Assembly (NCBI RefSeq): GCF_030816855.1
Contig: NZ_JAUSYK010000001.1
Coordinates: forward strand, 1-64,000
Source: Arthrobacter sp. B3I4
Lineage (GTDB): Bacteria > Actinomycetota > Actinomycetes > Actinomycetales > Micrococcaceae
Direction of reading: 5' to 3'
Length of the DNA: 64,000 nt
A model generated the notes under the pieces. It saw only the letters and a list, made by a program, of their open reading frames with translations. It made no database searches and had not been told where the DNA came from. Below, in pieces: positions 32,557-39,802 of this stretch (position 1 is the first letter of the stretch; every line of letters starts with the position of its first letter). A program made the position numbers and the translations under genes.

Positions 32557-34774
32557 GGCGGCCCAGCAACTGCTCGAGGCCGAAGCGCTCCTCCAGTTGC
32601 GCCCGGTTGAGCTGGCCGTGGTAGTGCTCCTCGAGCAACGGCATCAGTTCGTACTTCCAGATCCGGCGCAGCCCGGTGGGGGTCTGGGCGGCTTTCTTCA
32701 TGAAGTACGACGGTCCGATCATCAGGTCCCGGTCCCACTCGTCAATCGCGTTGTTCAGCTCGTCTAGCAGCAACGCCGGCGTCGTGTCCAGGTCCTTGGC
32801 CTGCAGGAAGCGCAGCAGAGTGCCCTTCACGGGCTCGGTTTTGGGGTGCAGTTCGATGAAGGAGAAGCGGCGACGGATGGCCGCGTCCATCATCGCAATC
32901 GAGCGGTCCGCGGTGTTCATCGTGCCGATGATGTACAAGTTGTCCGGCAGCGAGAACGGCTCCGTGGGGCTGTACTGCAGGTTAATCCGGTCATCGCGGT
33001 ACTCCAGCAGGAAGTACAGCTCGCCGAAGACCTTTGCCAGGTTTGCCCGGTTCATCTCATCGATGATCAGGAAGTAGGGCTTGGTCTCGTTGCCGGGTTT
33101 GGCGGCCTCCTCGGCGAGCCGGCGCAGCGGACCGGCGACCAGCTTGAATGACACCTGTCCTTCGTCGGTCTTGTCCGGACGATAGCCCTCGAAGAAATCC
33201 TCGTACGCGTAGGAGGGGTGGAACTGGACCAGCTTGACGCGTTCGTCGCCGGCGTCCCCGGCCAGCTCCGCCGCGAGGTGCTTCGCCAGGTAGGTCTTGC
33301 CCGTGCCGGGCGGACCGTACAGCACCAGCTGGCGATTCCCCTCCAGCAGCTCGGCGACCTCCTGCAGGGGTTCCAGGTCCATGTGCAGCGACGCGGCGAA
33401 CTCGGCCGTCAGCGGGCGGAAACCCTCGGGGGCGGGTTCGACGACGGCCGCCGGCTCGGCGCCGTCGCCCTCCTCGGCTTCCGCTTCGGCGGGGAGCAGT
33501 GCCTCGAGCGCCTGGATCACCCGGGTGACGTCCACAATCACGCCGGAGCTGGCCAGCTGCCGCTGTACGTGCCGGGGCAGTTCGGACATGGCGTGTGCTT
33601 CGTCGAACCAGCGGACCTTGCGGCGCAGCCGGCGGTTGTCGTCGTGGTGTTCGGGTTCGCCCAGCACCACGCCCACCCGGACGGCGCCGGAGCTTTGGTA
33701 CAGCGTGAGGTCGCCGGGTTTCATCACGGTCAGGAAGGCGAAGACGGCGGTTTTGGTGTCCTCGCGCTCGACGTAGCTGAGATGTTTGTAGTCTTCGTCG
33801 ACGGCGTGCTGGACCAGGCCTGCGGTCACGCCGGGATCGAGCAGGCGGAGGTGCTCGACGTCGAGCGTCACCGCTTCCTCGTCCTGCCAGGCGGCGAGCA
33901 GCTCGGCGCTGTCGTGGTGGCTGCGCAGCAGCCAGGCACGACGGCCGGGGTCACCGACCTTGCGCCATTGGCTGACCAGTTGCCGGGAGTACCAGTCGAT
34001 CCGTTGCCCGGCCTGCTCGTCCAGGTGCAGCCGGATGCGATGGATGTCCGCCGAAATTTCCTCGTCCGTGTCGCCCTTGGCGCCGCCGACCAGCGAGGCG
34101 AACGCGTCGCGGATTTCCTGGCGTTCGACGTCGGCTACGACCGGTTCGAAATAGGCGGGCCAGACCAGGAACTCGATGCTGCGCCGGATCGCCGGCTGGT
34201 CCTCGGGGGTACCGGCGGTGAGTTCGTGGAAGGCCAGCGGGTCCTTGATGGCTGCCTGCACCGCGCCGGCGGGCCGCTGGGCGACGTGCCGGACGAAGCG
34301 GCACAACCACTTCAGCTGGTCCCAGATGGTCCAGTTGAATTCCGCGGTGCGGTCACGGATCACCCCGTGGTCGGTCATGCCCGCGTACAGCTCATCGGGG
34401 AGCTCCAATGGCGGTTCCAGCCAGGAGGCGGCCTCGGCAACCCGGGCCCGTTTTACCTTCAGCGACTTCACCTCATGGGCCAACGGCAATGACTGCAGGA
34501 ACAACAGCTCCACGGCGAGCTGTTTTGCACCGCGGGTGGCGCCCTCGAGGTTTTCCCGGAGGTTGGTCATCATCGGCGCCTTGGGGTCGGGAATGCCACG
34601 TTCGAGTCGCTCCAGCAGTTCCGAGCTCGCCGCCACCGACCAAGTCCGGGTGCGACCGTCCAGCGGCGACGCTTTCCCCAGCAGACCCGGGCCCAGCACA
34701 AACCACGCCGCGTCTTCGATTTCCTTGGAGATCCCGAGGGCGCGGTGCATGGCAGGCTTTTTGTTGGGGGTCAT
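32543..34774 (-). CDS. mcrB: McrB-like AAA+ motor with an unusual long N-terminus
   Basis: A 743-residue protein. The C-terminal third is an McrB AAA+ NTPase: GPPGTGKT at about 477-484, IIDEMNRAN (McrB-type Walker B/sensor), IGTMNTADRS and RRRFSF. The N-terminal 340 residues are mostly helical and do not resemble the DNA-binding domain of E. coli McrB. Residues about 341-408 (MKPGDLTLYQSSG ... VGVVLGEPEHHDD ... KVRWFDE) look like a PUA/EVE-type module, a fold that reads modified bases in other restriction proteins; this is inference. An acidic linker (about 419-437) leads to the motor. It is first in a two-gene operon with mcrC. Confidence 0.82.
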   Translation of the reverse strand: MTPNKKPAMHRALGISKEIEDAAWFVLGPGLLGKASPLDGRTRTWSVAASSELLERLERGIPDPKAPMMTNLRENLEGATRGAKQLAVELLFLQSLPLAHEVKSLKVKRARVAEAASWLEPPLELPDELYAGMTDHGVIRDRTAEFNWTIWDQLKWLCRFVRHVAQRPAGAVQAAIKDPLAFHELTAGTPEDQPAIRRSIEFLVWPAYFEPVVADVERQEIRDAFASLVGGAKGDTDEEISADIHRIRLHLDEQAGQRIDWYSRQLVSQWRKVGDPGRRAWLLRSHHDSAELLAAWQDEEAVTLDVEHLRLLDPGVTAGLVQHAVDEDYKHLSYVEREDTKTAVFAFLTVMKPGDLTLYQSSGAVRVGVVLGEPEHHDDNRRLRRKVRWFDEAHAMSELPRHVQRQLASSGVIVDVTRVIQALEALLPAEAEAEEGDGAEPAAVVEPAPEGFRPLTAEFAASLHMDLEPLQEVAELLEGNRQLVLYGPPGTGKTYLAKHLAAELAGDAGDERVKLVQFHPSYAYEDFFEGYRPDKTDEGQVSFKLVAGPLRRLAEEAAKPGNETKPYFLIIDEMNRANLAKVFGELYFLLEYRDDRINLQYSPTEPFSLPDNLYIIGTMNTADRSIAMMDAAIRRRFSFIELHPKTEPVKGTLLRFLQAKDLDTTPALLLDELNNAIDEWDRDLMIGPSYFMKKAAQTPTGLRRIWKYELMPLLEEHYHGQLNRAQLEERFGLEQLLGRLARV

Positions 34775-34894
34775 GCCCTCAATTTACAGGCTTAAGCTGC
34801 CGGCCCGCATTCCGGCCGGCGTTCCGCTGAGCGGCCGCGCACGGGCAGCGCACGGGCACCGTGGGTACGCCGTGGCGGCGCCGTGGGTGCGGCT

Positions 34895-35149
34895 TTACTT
34901 GTGGCCGGCCGCGCGCTTTACGCCGAAGGTGAAGTAGCTGCCCGGGCCGACGAAGTTGACCAGCGTCGCGGCCCGCCAGAGCGCTTTGCTTCCGCGGATT
35001 TCCTCCGCCGGCCGCCGCGAGATGTCGCGCTGGGCGGCCACCAGGAGCGACAACTGCACCAGAGAAGCCGTGATGGTGCCGAACTTTGCCATCGGCGAGA
35101 GTTCTTTCCAGGTCTTCTTCGGCGGCTTCATCTTGCTTCGTTTGGCCAT
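34895..35149 (-). CDS. Small PLDc_N-like membrane protein
   Basis: An 84-residue protein with a Lys-rich N-terminus (AKRSKMKPPKKTWKELSP), one hydrophobic helix (GTITASLVQLSLLVAAQ), a polar loop (RDISRRPAEEIRGSKALWR) and a second helix (AATLVNFVGPGSYFTFG). The pattern R-GSKALW followed by V-GP-YF resembles the phospholipase-D-nuclease N-terminal (PLDc_N) domain found in small membrane proteins. It is 120 bases from mcrB and transcribed in the same direction, upstream of it. A role in the restriction system is not implied. Confidence 0.7.
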   Translation of the reverse strand: MAKRSKMKPPKKTWKELSPMAKFGTITASLVQLSLLVAAQRDISRRPAEEIRGSKALWRAATLVNFVGPGSYFTFGVKRAAGHK

Positions 35150-35243
35150 GGTCGGTGCTCCTAGCTTCGCGGTGAAAAAGTTCCGGGGCAGACATCCGCC
35201 GGGCCTGATCAGTCTAGGACCGATCCAGTCGTCGAGGTAGGGC

Positions 35244-35687
35244 CTAGTGGGTCTGGCGGGGCGCCATAAAAGGGGCGAGCTTGGCCTTCTGCTCCGGGGT
35301 CAGCCGCAGCACCCGGCCGGTTGCCTCGTCCACGAACGCCAGGTGGCTGCTCGCTTTCACGCAGTCCTCGCCGGTGACCGGGTCTTGGACGAGGTAGTGG
35401 ATGTCGAAGCTGGCGCCCTTGACGGCGCCGATCCACAGCTGCACCACCGCCGGGACGTTGCGGTACTCCAGGGTCCGGACGTAGCGGATCTTGTGCTCGA
35501 CGACGAGCGCCAGCGTGCCTTCGGGCACCTCGTTGAAGAGCGGCACCTCCGGTTCGATCCCGGGCAGGCCGGCTCCGCGCGGCGGCCCGAAGGCGGCGAT
35601 CCGGGCCTCCTCCAGAATCCGGACCAGCTGAACATTGTTGATATGGCCGTAGGCGTCCATATCGCCCCAGCGCATCGGTACCCGCAC
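35244..35687 (-). CDS. Hotdog-fold acyl-CoA thioesterase
   Basis: A 147-residue 4HBT-type thioesterase with the motif PMRWGDMDAYGHINNVQLVRILEEAR, carrying the catalytic Asp, and VEHKIRYVRTLEYRNVPAVVQLWIG. It hydrolyses an acyl-CoA of unknown chain. GTG 35687 gives this length but has no Shine-Dalgarno. The same frame stays open upstream to a CTG (35763-35765) whose bases overlap the preceding ABC transporter's TGA as CTGA; that start would add 26 residues with a Gly/Glu-rich beginning. The true start is therefore uncertain. It follows the ABC exporter genes directly. Confidence 0.8.
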   Translation of the reverse strand: MRVPMRWGDMDAYGHINNVQLVRILEEARIAAFGPPRGAGLPGIEPEVPLFNEVPEGTLALVVEHKIRYVRTLEYRNVPAVVQLWIGAVKGASFDIHYLVQDPVTGEDCVKASSHLAFVDEATGRVLRLTPEQKAKLAPFMAPRQTH

Positions 35688-35761
35688 CTCAAGGCGCCGC
35701 GGCTCGGGCTCCCCGGCGCTCCCCTCAGCGCCGGTGCTGCCGCCGGGGGCCGTCGCGGCGC

Positions 35762-37816
35762 TCAGCTGTGCACCGCCGTCGGTTCCTCGGCGGCGTTGTC
35801 CGCAAGGGTCTCCCCTGCGTCTTCGCCGGCGAACTGGGACATGTACAGGCGGTAGTACGCGCCCTGGAGTTCCAGCAGCTCCGCGTGCCGGCCCTGTTCG
35901 ACGATCCGGCCGGCCTCCATCACCAGGATGGTGTCCGCGTCCCGGATGGTGGAGAGGCGGTGGGCGATCACGAAGCTGGTGCGCTCGGTCCGCAGCGCAG
36001 CCATGGCCTTTTGGACCAGGGCTTCGGTGCGGGTGTCCACCGAGCTGGTGGCCTCGTCCAGGATCAGCAGCGAAGGGTTGGCCACGAACGCCCGGGCGAT
36101 GGTGATCAGCTGCTTCTCACCCGCGCTGACGTTGTTTCCTTCCTCGTCGATGACCGTGTTGTAGCCGTCCGGCAGCGCGCGCACGAAGCGGTCGACGAAG
36201 GTGGCCTTCGCCGCCGCCAGGATTTGCTCCTCGGTGGCGTCGAGCTTGCCGTAGCGGATGTTCTCGTAGATGGTGCCGCCGAAAAGCCAGGCATCCTGCA
36301 GGACCATGCCGACTTTGGACCGCAGTTCGGCCCGACTGAGCCGGGTGATGTCGACGCCGTCGAGCGTGATGCTGCCGGAGTTGAGCTCGTAGAAGCGCAT
36401 CACGAGGTTCACGAGGGTGGTCTTGCCTGCGCCGGTCGGGCCGACGATGGCAACCGTGTGGCCGGGCTCGGCGTTGAAGGACAGATCCTCGATCAACGGT
36501 TTGTCCGGGGTGTAGCTGAAGGTGACGTGCCGGAATTCAACGTGCCCGTCGGTCTTGGCGGGGAGGTGCGCGGTGGCGGTCTCCGGGTCCTGTTCGTCGG
36601 CGTCGAGGAACTCGAAGACCCGCTCGGCGGAGGCCACGCCGGACTGCAGCATGTTCGCCATGCCGGCCATCTGTCCGAGCGGCTGGGTGAACTCGCGCGA
36701 GTACTGGATGAACGCCGTCGCGTCGCCGAGGCTCATGCCGCCGGACGCTACCCGCAGGCCGCCGACGACGGCGATCCCCACGTAGCTGAGGTAGGAGACA
36801 AACTGCATGACGGGCATGATCATCCCGGAGACAAACTGGGCGCCGAAGCTTGCCCGGTAGAGCTCCTCGTTGCGCTCGTCGAAGCGGGCCAGCATGTCGG
36901 CGTCGCGGCCGAACACGCGGACCAGGTCGTGGCCGGAGAATGACTCCTCGATCTGGCCGTTCAGCTCCCCGGTGTTCTTCCATTGGGCGGCGAAAAGCTT
37001 CTGGCTGCGGGCGCCGATAATCCCGGCGGCGGCGCCCGAGAGCGGCAGCGCGACAAGGGCGATCAGGGCCAGCTGCCAGGACACGATGAACATCATGATC
37101 ACGATGCCGATTACCGTCAGTGCCGAATTCACCAGCTGCGCGAAGGCCTGCTGCAGCGCCTGCTGGATGTTGTCGACGTCGTTGGTCACCCGGGAAAGCG
37201 TGTCACCGCGCTGGCGGGTGTCGAAGTAGTTCAGCGGCAGCCGGTTGAGCTTGTTCTCGGTGTCGTCCCGGAGCCGGCGGACCACCCGCATGACGAGCAC
37301 GTTCAGCACATAGCCCTGCAGCCACAGGAACACATTGGCGACGAAGTACATCACCAGCACGACGCTGATCAGGAAGGCCAGCTTCTGGAAGTCGATGCCC
37401 ACCCCTGGGGTGACGTCCATCCTGGCCAGCATGTCGGCGAAATTGTCCTGGCCCTGGGAGCGCAGGCCGGCAATGAACTGCTCCTTGGAGGCACCCGCCG
37501 GCAGCTGCTTGCCGACCACCCCGCCGAAGATCACGTCCATAGCCTGGCCCAGGATGCGTGGCGCGATCACGTTGAGCACGACGGCGACAGTCACCATCGC
37601 GAGCACGGCGACGATGCCGGCGCGTTCGGGTTTGAGCAGGCCCATGAGGCGTTTGGCGGAGGGCCAGAAATGCTGGGCCTTCTTGGCGGGCATGGCGCCG
37701 AACATGCCGCCGTCGGCCTCGCCGGGGGTGAATTCCTCCTCGACGAAGTCCTCTTCGGGGGTTTGCGCGCTCACTTCGTCGGCAGCGGCCGAGCTGAGCT
37801 TTTCGTTGGTGCTCAC
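35762..37816 (-). CDS. ABC exporter half-transporter, catalytic subunit
   Basis: A 684-residue type IV (exporter) ABC protein: an acidic N-terminal extension of about 45 residues, six membrane helices (for example IVAVLAMVTVAVVLNVIAPRI and ISVVLVMYFVANVFLWLQGYVL), then the ATPase domain with GPTGAGKT, VSAGEKQL and LLILDEATSSVD with the catalytic Glu intact. The start is GTG 37816 overlapping the stop of its partner (GTGA). Together with the next gene it forms a heterodimer in which this subunit supplies the canonical Walker B. Likely a multidrug or lipid exporter; cargo unknown. The thioesterase gene follows. Confidence 0.88.
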   Translation of the reverse strand: MSTNEKLSSAAADEVSAQTPEEDFVEEEFTPGEADGGMFGAMPAKKAQHFWPSAKRLMGLLKPERAGIVAVLAMVTVAVVLNVIAPRILGQAMDVIFGGVVGKQLPAGASKEQFIAGLRSQGQDNFADMLARMDVTPGVGIDFQKLAFLISVVLVMYFVANVFLWLQGYVLNVLVMRVVRRLRDDTENKLNRLPLNYFDTRQRGDTLSRVTNDVDNIQQALQQAFAQLVNSALTVIGIVIMMFIVSWQLALIALVALPLSGAAAGIIGARSQKLFAAQWKNTGELNGQIEESFSGHDLVRVFGRDADMLARFDERNEELYRASFGAQFVSGMIMPVMQFVSYLSYVGIAVVGGLRVASGGMSLGDATAFIQYSREFTQPLGQMAGMANMLQSGVASAERVFEFLDADEQDPETATAHLPAKTDGHVEFRHVTFSYTPDKPLIEDLSFNAEPGHTVAIVGPTGAGKTTLVNLVMRFYELNSGSITLDGVDITRLSRAELRSKVGMVLQDAWLFGGTIYENIRYGKLDATEEQILAAAKATFVDRFVRALPDGYNTVIDEEGNNVSAGEKQLITIARAFVANPSLLILDEATSSVDTRTEALVQKAMAALRTERTSFVIAHRLSTIRDADTILVMEAGRIVEQGRHAELLELQGAYYRLYMSQFAGEDAGETLADNAAEEPTAVHS

Positions 37817-39546
37817 GCGATGGCCTCCGCGGTCAGCTGGGATTCGACGATTTCCTGGTAGGTGCTGGAGCTCGTTAGGAGCTCCTCATGGGTGCCGCGG
37901 TCCACGATCCGGCCCTTGTCCAGCACCAGGATCTGGTCCGCGTCGGCGATGGTGGAGACGCGCTGGCCCACGATGATGACGGTGGCGTCCGCGGTTTTGG
38001 CCTTAAGGGCCCTCCGGAGCAGGGCGTCAGTGGCGACGTCCAGGGCGGAGAAGGAGTCATCGAACAGGAAGACCTTTGGTTGGACCACGAGGGCGCGGGC
38101 GATGCAGAGCCGCTGGCGTTGGCCACCGGAGACGTTAGTGCCGCCCTGCGAAATCCGGGCGTCGAGCCCATTCTTCTTCTCGCGGACGAAGTCGGCGGCC
38201 TGGGCGACGGTGAGGGCGTCCCAGAGTTCCTCATCGGTGGCCTCGGACTTGCCGAAGCGAAGGTTGTGCTCGATGGTGCCGGAGAACAGGTACGGCCGTT
38301 GCGGCACCATTGCTACGCGTCCGGTGATGTCGGCGCGGTCCAGCTGGGTGACCGGGACGCCGTCGAGCAGCACCTCGCCCGAGGCGGCGTCGAAGAGCCG
38401 AGGCAGCAGGGCCAGCAGCGTGGTCTTGCCCGCGCCGGTGGAACCGATGATCGCGACGGTCTGGCCCGGTTCGGCGGTGAAGCTGATGTCACTGAGCACC
38501 GGTGCCTCAGCACCAGGGTAGGCGAAGGAGACGTTCCGGAATTCCACCCGTCCGGCTCGTGCGGCGGGGGCCACCGGGGTGAGCGGCTCGTGGATGGAGG
38601 GTTCGACGTCGAGCACCTCGCCGATCCGGTCCGCGCAGACCGAGGCGCGCGGAATCATCATCGCCATGAACGTGCCCATCATGACGGCCATCAGGATCTG
38701 CAGCAGGTACTGCAGGAACGCCGTCAGCGACCCCACCTGCATCTCACCGGCGTCGACGCGCTGGCCGCCGAACCAGAGCACGGCGGCGGTGGAAATGTGC
38801 AGAATCATGCCGATTGCCGGAAACATCAGGACGAACAAGGCGCCGATCTTCAGCGACACGTCGGTGAGCTCCTTGTTGCCCTCGCCGAAGCGCTGCGCCT
38901 CGTGCGGTTCCCGGACGAAGGCGCGGACCACGCGGATGCCGATGATCTGCTCGCGCAGGATGCCGTTGAGCCGGTCGATCTTCACCTGCATGGAGCGGAA
39001 GAGCGGCATCAGGCGGACGACCAGGTAGCCGACGACGACCACGAGCAGCGGCACGGAAACCCACACCAGCCAGGACAGGTTCAGGTCCTCGCGGAGCGCC
39101 ATGACGATGCCGCCGATGCACATGATCGGGGTGGCGACCATGAAGTTCAGCGCCATCAGCATGAGCATCTGGACCTGCTGGACGTCGTTGGTGCCGCGGG
39201 TGATCAGCGTCGGGGCGCCGAAGACGTTTACGTCCCGGGCGGAGAAGCTGCTGACCTTGCGGAAAACGCCGCGGCGCAGGTCACGGCCGAAAGCCATCGC
39301 GGCTTTGGAACCGAAGTAGACACCGGCGATGGCGGTGACCACCTGGATGAGTGCGACGCCGAGCATGACACCGCCGGTGCGCCAGATGTAGTCGGTGTCG
39401 CCGCGGGAGACGCCTTCGTCGATGATCTGGGCGTTGAGGCTGGGCAGGTACAGGGCCGCGATGGTGGAGGCCAGCTGGAAGACGATGACAGCCGCGATAT
39501 ACGGCAGATACGGCCGGGAATAACGCCGCATGAGGGTGACAAGCAT
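37813..39546 (-). CDS. ABC exporter half-transporter, degenerate-site subunit
   Basis: A 577-residue partner exporter with six helices and an ATPase domain: GSTGAGKT, VSGGQRQRLCIARAL and FLFDDSFSALD. In the Walker B the catalytic Glu is replaced by Asp (DDS instead of DEA), the hallmark of the degenerate nucleotide site in heterodimeric exporters such as LmrCD, BmrCD and TM287/288. ATG 39546 is preferred over GTG 39552 because AAGGA lies 8 bases upstream of it. It is first in the operon; the catalytic partner follows with a 4-base overlap. Confidence 0.88.
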   Translation of the reverse strand: MLVTLMRRYSRPYLPYIAAVIVFQLASTIAALYLPSLNAQIIDEGVSRGDTDYIWRTGGVMLGVALIQVVTAIAGVYFGSKAAMAFGRDLRRGVFRKVSSFSARDVNVFGAPTLITRGTNDVQQVQMLMLMALNFMVATPIMCIGGIVMALREDLNLSWLVWVSVPLLVVVVGYLVVRLMPLFRSMQVKIDRLNGILREQIIGIRVVRAFVREPHEAQRFGEGNKELTDVSLKIGALFVLMFPAIGMILHISTAAVLWFGGQRVDAGEMQVGSLTAFLQYLLQILMAVMMGTFMAMMIPRASVCADRIGEVLDVEPSIHEPLTPVAPAARAGRVEFRNVSFAYPGAEAPVLSDISFTAEPGQTVAIIGSTGAGKTTLLALLPRLFDAASGEVLLDGVPVTQLDRADITGRVAMVPQRPYLFSGTIEHNLRFGKSEATDEELWDALTVAQAADFVREKKNGLDARISQGGTNVSGGQRQRLCIARALVVQPKVFLFDDSFSALDVATDALLRRALKAKTADATVIIVGQRVSTIADADQILVLDKGRIVDRGTHEELLTSSSTYQEIVESQLTAEAIA

Positions 39547-39606
39547 GCCCACGGTCCTTAAGAAGGGGTCACAAAAAAATACGTTTTCGATTGCGCGAAA
39601 GAAAAG

Positions 39607-39649
39607 CTACTAAAAGTATTAGCGGCAGGGGCTGACAGCCTTAGCTGTC
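39607..39649 (-). promoter_or_regulatory. Promoter/operator region of the ABC exporter operon
   Basis: An AT-rich island unusual for this DNA precedes the exporter genes. It holds an imperfect palindrome CTACTAAAAGTATTAG (39607-39622) and a perfect one, GACAGC-CTTA-GCTGTC (39634-39649). The AT-rich palindrome resembles MarR/TetR-type operators; no regulator gene is adjacent on this side. -10-like TAATAC lies on the minus strand within the first palindrome. Confidence 0.4.
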
Positions 39650-39750
39650 CTACTCTACGAAATCCACCGCCGGGGTGAAACCTCCGGCCGCTAATGTCCC
39701 TTCAACCACGGTCCGCTGGACCGGAAGCAGAAGGTGTGGCGCAGAAAAGC

Positions 39751-39779
39751 GGCCCCGCGGCACCCCTTGTCGGGGGGCC
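39751..39779 (-). terminator. Possible terminator of the DHA2 exporter gene
   Basis: GGCCCC (39751-39756) pairs with GGGGCC (39774-39779) with an inner CCCC/GGGG pairing, 24 bases beyond the exporter stop. There is no T-run. A further inverted repeat CGGTCC-GCT-GGACCG sits at 39709-39723. Confidence 0.35.
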
Positions 39780-39802
39780 ACGGGACCGCAGTCCGGTGGT
39801 GC

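Noticed and set aside
30266..34774. Recently transferred defence island by base composition
   Set aside because: By eye the GC content and codon use match the surroundings, so there is no compositional evidence of recent transfer.
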